Below, one piece after another: positions 59,694 to 64,000 of a stretch of 64,000 nt of DNA. The stretch's first letter is position 1, and every line of letters begins with the position of its first letter. Both the position numbers and the translations under genes were made by a program. The notes beneath the pieces were generated by a model, which searched no databases, had not been told where the DNA came from, and was given only the letters and a program-made list of their open reading frames with translations. The stretch covers positions 29,704,202 through 29,768,201 of the forward strand of contig NC_055987.1 in NCBI RefSeq assembly GCF_018446385.1. The letters run 5' to 3'. Source of the stretch: Zingiber officinale (lineage: Eukaryota; Streptophyta; Magnoliopsida; Zingiberales; Zingiberaceae).

Positions 59694-61081
59694 TTGTAGG
59701 ACAATAAGTTTTTAATGCCATTGTCAATGACTATTTTTAATTAATATTAGTTAACTAGTAATTTAGTTAATCTAAACCTTTTCTTTTCTTCGTTAATTCA
59801 ACATTTTCATTCTTATTATTTATAATAAGATTTTCAAAATTAATGCTGAAAAAAATTTATAATAATGCGTCGTAACTGAGTCTCGAACTCTAGATCACTG
59901 ATTGTTTCGCCTGTGAAATTACTAATAAATCTTGAAATTATTTTTAGTGTGAATAGAAAAAAGGATATTAACATAAATTAATTTTAGGCTTCACCAAAAT
60001 TAGTTAAGGGGAAATTTTTTTAATAAAATAGTAAGATATATATATATATATACACACACGAACATTTTATCCTATGACAAGCATACATATGATTTGGTGT
60101 GACGCGCGTTAAAATATGTGCTGGATCGTTCTACCGTACCAATTTACACGGACCGTGCAGCAAGATATCTTTTCTCTCTCTCTATATATATAATATATTA
60201 ATTTTATTATATTTTTGTAAAAGATGATAATTGAATTAAAAAAATTATTAGAATTGGAGATATTCAATTCATTAATGTATATGAATATACGATGAAGATA
60301 ATAAAAAAGATATTGAATTTGATCAACCGATTAATTGTTATGGATTCATTACCTTCCTAGACGGGACGCTAGAACCGCATTTAATATATTTTAAATGTCT
60401 CTAATTCTTTTTTTCTATTATGAGATCAGATTCTTCAACAAAATACTAAATAATCAGTCCAGGCAACGGTACTGGATTTGAAATTCTCCTTCAAAATGAT
60501 GAATTTTATGATTCATTTTGATCATATGTTTAACAATTTTGTTTTTTTTTTCCTACCAAACGAGAGCAAAACTCCATCTCGAGATTTCTCGATCGCAAAA
60601 TCAAAACAACTACGAAAAGAAAATAGAATTTGGAGAAGATCAAAAGGATCGGGGAAAAGGAGACCAAAAATCACCGTGAAGAAAAAAAGAAGAAGAAGAA
60701 GAAGATGAATAGCAAAAGTATCACGGAAAAAATTGTCAAATGTAGCAGCTTGTTCGAGGCCGTCGTCAAGAGAGAAGAAACTTGCGAGGCACGGAGAACT
60801 GCCATTAGCTCGCTCTCGCCAACCTTCAATGCAGAGATCGCCATCAAAATCCAGGCGTCTCCGCTCTGCAAATTGGCTTTTGGTATGTGCGTTTTCTTCC
60901 CATCAACATTCGCGGATCAGAAGGAGAAAGAAGACGAAGACAAAAATCAAATGCATAGAACAAGATCGCCGTACCTTTACGGCCAAAGAATTAGAGCCAC
61001 TTTTCTTCAGTGGAGGGTTACGAACCCCTAGAAGTGAGTGGCATATATAGAGCCAAAGAATGGGTATCAGATGAAGAAACC
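59694..61081. other. spacer; possible small exon at 60705-60872
   Basis: AT-rich with (AT)n tracts at about 60036-60052 and 60176-60200. Around 60705-60872 both strands are open. The plus strand ends at a donor (TTTTG|GTATGT) and the minus strand starts after an acceptor (TTTGCAG|AGCGG), so a coding exon is possible on either. Neither peptide is recognised. Confidence 0.4.
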
Positions 61082-61570
61082 CTAATTGTATGCAGATCTT
61101 GGGCTGGGCTCTTCTGCAGCCATTGCCATCCTGCAGAGAGGACTAGGCCCGAGCTTCTTCCTCTTCATCGCATTCCTCTGCCTCACAAACTCCATCTGGT
61201 TCCTCCTCTTCAGCTGCATCATCGCTTCCTCCTCCACCACAAACCTCCTCATCAATGTATCGTCCGTCAGCGACTTCCCCCTGAACACTCTCCTCGTTTC
61301 CAGTGAATTCCTTGTGCCGATGACCCGATGCGACGGGGGCGCAAAAGCTTTCGAGCTCGGGTAGCTGAAGCTCCTCCTCGTGGGGACGTCGGCCCGAAAC
61401 ACCTCATTGTAGGAGGAGATCGGGGAGCAGAGACACACTCGGGTGAAGGAAGACGCAACCTTCAAAGAGGTGCATTTCCTCAACTTCGACCTGTCGGCGT
61501 TTGCTGAATCTGATCTTGAATCCACTGCCGGAGACTTCCTCGCATTCTTCCAAAGAATCACAGCCTCCAT
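61082..61570 (-). CDS. conserved plant protein of unknown function
   Basis: A 162-codon frame starts at the Met of MEAVILWKNARK. Two blocks look conserved in plant proteins: SSFTRVCLCSPISSYNEVFR (residues 40-59) with a following RRSFSYPSSK, and the basic C-terminal part with RRVFRGKSLTDD, MRRFVVEEEAMMQLKRRNQ and KKLGPSPLCRM (about 93-148). No enzymatic domain, signal peptide or membrane helix is visible. The C-terminal half is highly charged and probably helical. Function is not assigned. The frame stays open upstream to 61726, so the start could be earlier. Recognition is from memory of similar plant sequences. Confidence 0.6.
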   Translation of the reverse strand: MEAVILWKNARKSPAVDSRSDSANADRSKLRKCTSLKVASSFTRVCLCSPISSYNEVFRADVPTRRSFSYPSSKAFAPPSHRVIGTRNSLETRRVFRGKSLTDDTLMRRFVVEEEAMMQLKRRNQMEFVRQRNAMKRKKLGPSPLCRMAMAAEEPSPRSAYN

Positions 61571-63001
61571 CAACCTTTGGTACCATGGCTTTCTGGAAAG
61601 AATTGTCGCGTGAAATGCAAAAGAATTCTTCAGACTACAACGTAGATGGCGATTGCAAAGAAAAAAAAACAAAGGATTGCAATTTCGCGACTTATCTGTG
61701 GACCCTTTTGATCTTGCATTAAGCAAGAAAGAAGGGAGGTGTGCTCTACAGAGATGGAAGGGGAGACTAATGGAGCTCGTATCAGCTGTTCATCGTTAAG
61801 TGTCTCTAAGCACCAGACTGTCCAACCTTTTGCTTTACTTTGTTTATTGTGCAACACTTTTGCTTTAGAAGCTAACCAACAATTCGGAATATGAAATCAA
61901 GGAGGAAAAGTTTTGTCCCTCTTTTGCTAGAAACCATGAGGACCTTGAAAGGTTTAACAATTCATTTAACCAACAATTCTGATGTGGGTCTGACAGAGTT
62001 AGATCTTGTTGCTGTAACTACAAACACTGATTATAAGCTACTACTAATCTACTGAATACAAAATTTTGGGACTTTGCGATGGGTGATCTGTAGGAGGAGA
62101 CGTATTTGTTGGTAGTCGGCGTGCAGTTGCCATGCAACTGCGAATGATTTTTTTTTTTTTTTTTTTAAAAACAAACTGATGCTACGTGCAATTTTGGAAA
62201 AACTCTCATTCATCGCTGTAGATGAACTACTTGAAGTTTTGCAAGAGAAGAACATTCTCTCGAAGAGGAATTTCCTGCGCGAATTTCAGGAGAGATTCGT
62301 CGTGATCTTCCTAGTGACGGCAGACACAAATACAAGAAGACTACACATCAATCGATGTGAGTTTATTAATTGAATGGCTGAAAAAGCAACTATTCCGACT
62401 ATGAGCCGGCGGACTCAAGTCTATTTGAAGCCTTAGGTGAGAAAAAATAATATAGTCCTGACATGTTTTTTAATTTTTTTTTTACCTTTTTTTCATTTAG
62501 GCATAGGATAAAAAATGATAGTTTAATTTTTTTTAATAAATTAAAATATTAATTTTAAAAAATATTTTTTTAAAAAAAAAATAATTTTCTCACTTGTAGA
62601 GATGCAAAATTATTAATTTATTCAATTTTTGATAACATAATTTAGAGAATTATAAGTTTTACTGTATAAACATAATATTATTAGAGATAAGAATACATTT
62701 TAAGGAGATAATAAGTTTATAATTCACTTAGTCGAAAATAAGTGTAGTCAAAATTATTTAAAAATAAAGAAAGAATAACAACCCTTACAAAAAAGGAACA
62801 AAATTGAGAAAATAAGAATAATAAAATAGGATAACAATAGAAAAAAAATCATGCTCTCGTACTCAACTCAAGCACAAAAACTAAATAAATAAAAAACACA
62901 TGTAAAAAATGATAAAACTCAATACAATCCTTAGAAAACAAAAAGTGCAATGAGACTAAACCAATCATTATCATTTACATAGAACTAAATGGGAGTCTTT
63001 C
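61571..63001. other. AT-rich spacer
   Basis: No gene is supported. There is a run of about 18 T near 62149-62166 and many A/T homopolymers at 62,470-62,900. The short frame 62179-62373 has no recognisable domain. Confidence 0.55.
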
Positions 63002-63868
63002 TGTTGGTGCAGCGGAGGCCGACAAGAGGGGGATGAATTGCTGAAAACACAAAATAAAAATACCCTCCTCGGATTTCAACTCAGAAAAGCAATAGTAAAA
63101 TAATAACAATTAAATTAACAGAAGTAAAAAGAAACTCAGCAATTAACCTGGTTACAACCAAGGAGGTTGTTAATCCAGGACGATGAAAAAGCGCACTAGA
63201 AGAATCTCCTTTGCTGAAGGCGGAGAAGCCTTTTACACACTAATGGCTCAGAACTATTGCTAGGAATTGAGTACAGAGTTGATTGTTAAAGTTGTTAGTG
63301 AATTCCTAGCTCCAGGGGCCTTTTTATAGCTCCTGGAAAGTCTATCCCGAGGGTCCAAGGCGCCTCCAACAAGGTTTAAGGCGCCTCCAGCTCGGTCAGC
63401 GGATAAAACTTTATCCGCAGCGCAAACGGTCATTGATTGAAGGCGCCTTGAAACAGCTTGAAGGCGCCTTCAAGGCGCCTTCTGTTTAAGGCGCCTTCAA
63501 TCCACTTTGAAGGCGCCTTCAGCAGCTACTACTGAGCTCCAAGTCTACTTTGGCTCTTTCGTTGCTCCACTCACTTGGGTGATTTCGGCCAACCGGAATA
63601 GGGCTCACCTAGCCTTCTCCTCGAGCAGTCTTCCTCCCCGGCTTCGCGTCCTTGCGATCACCGCACGAGCCCTTCACGTTTGCTAGTCTCCTCGTCCCTC
63701 GGACGCGCCGAGCCCGTCGGCTCCCTTCCCGTGTCATCCTTCTCGCTAGCTGCGTCTTCCGCTCGACTTCTTGTGTTCCTAAACTCCTGCACACTCGGAC
63801 ACGGGGATCAAATACACAGGACCTAACTAACTTGGTTGATCACATCAAAACTACCACGGGGTCCAACA
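63002..63868 (-). mobile_element. SIRE-like Ty1/copia LTR; element continues past the window
   Basis: The LTR runs from TGTTGGTGCAGCGG to GGGGTCCAACA. Directly inside (63869-63884) ATCTCCCCCTTTTTGA is the reverse of a polypurine tract, so this is the 3' LTR of a minus-oriented element whose body lies beyond 64,000. The LTR carries a dense GGCGCC palindrome cluster (63358-63525). Only ~130 bases of interior are visible, so whether the element is whole cannot be judged. Confidence 0.8.
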
Positions 63869-64000
63869 ATCTCCCCCTTTTTGATGTGCATCAACCCAAG
63901 TTCAAGTTAGGGTTTAAAATAGACATAAAGAGTAATTTTAAAGAAAAAATTACTAAACTAACAAGTTAAGCATAATTTTTGCAATTAGTAAAATTGCAAC

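Noticed and set aside
62179-62373. 64-codon frame MLRAILEKLSF...
   Set aside because: Short, follows a T homopolymer, no domain and no promoter context.

Overview
The window looks like a nuclear chromosome segment of a flowering plant. Host genes are sparse and split by GT-AG introns. About two thirds of the sequence is transposon-derived, and the rest is AT-rich with microsatellites. Repeat families and the gene set fit a monocot with a large genome, possibly of the ginger/banana order. That placement is inference; no marker gene settles it.

Layout. 1-9,224 is a stack of LTR-retrotransposon remnants. A TRIM-like miniature LTR element (3,627-9,145) sits in an LTR and itself holds a 4.9-kb CACTA transposon (4,165-9,070) with TNPA-like exons. 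9,225-12,968 holds an LTR-like relict with a minisatellite, then AT-rich DNA. 12,969-13,265 encodes an ARGOS/OSR-type organ-size protein. 13,266-15,162 is spacer with a foldback MITE and a three-unit tandem repeat.

15,216-41,001 is one gene, a PAM2-containing La-related protein 6 in ten exons. Its first intron is 21.1 kb and is inflated by a Ty1/copia relic (16,063-22,631, holding a solo LTR) and a Ty3/gypsy Tekay-like element (23,563-36,452, holding a complete hAT transposon with a 755-codon transposase). Both large insertions still have 5-bp target-site duplications. Intron 3 appears to be a GC-AG intron.

41,002-49,340 holds an exon fragment of a 2-alkenal reductase, tandem repeats, LTR-like DNA and an 800-bp polypyrimidine tract. 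49,341-50,796 is an intact five-exon NADPH-dependent 2-alkenal/double-bond reductase. The exon fragment and copied upstream DNA suggest an older tandem duplication. 52,054-53,187 (minus) is the amino-terminal half of a type I formin without its FH2 domain. 53,853-58,627 is a second full-length hAT element, of the TTF/DUF4371 type, with one apparent frameshift. 59,116-59,690 is a PIF/Harbinger-like MITE. 61,082-61,570 (minus) is a plant-type protein of unknown function. The window ends inside a SIRE-like copia element.

The host genes do not form a pathway. The notable biology is the nested insertion history inside an RNA-binding-protein gene, and the dense GC-rich palindrome arrays carried independently by several transposon families (GATCGGTC hairpins, GGCGCC palindromes and CCGCGGCG hairpins).
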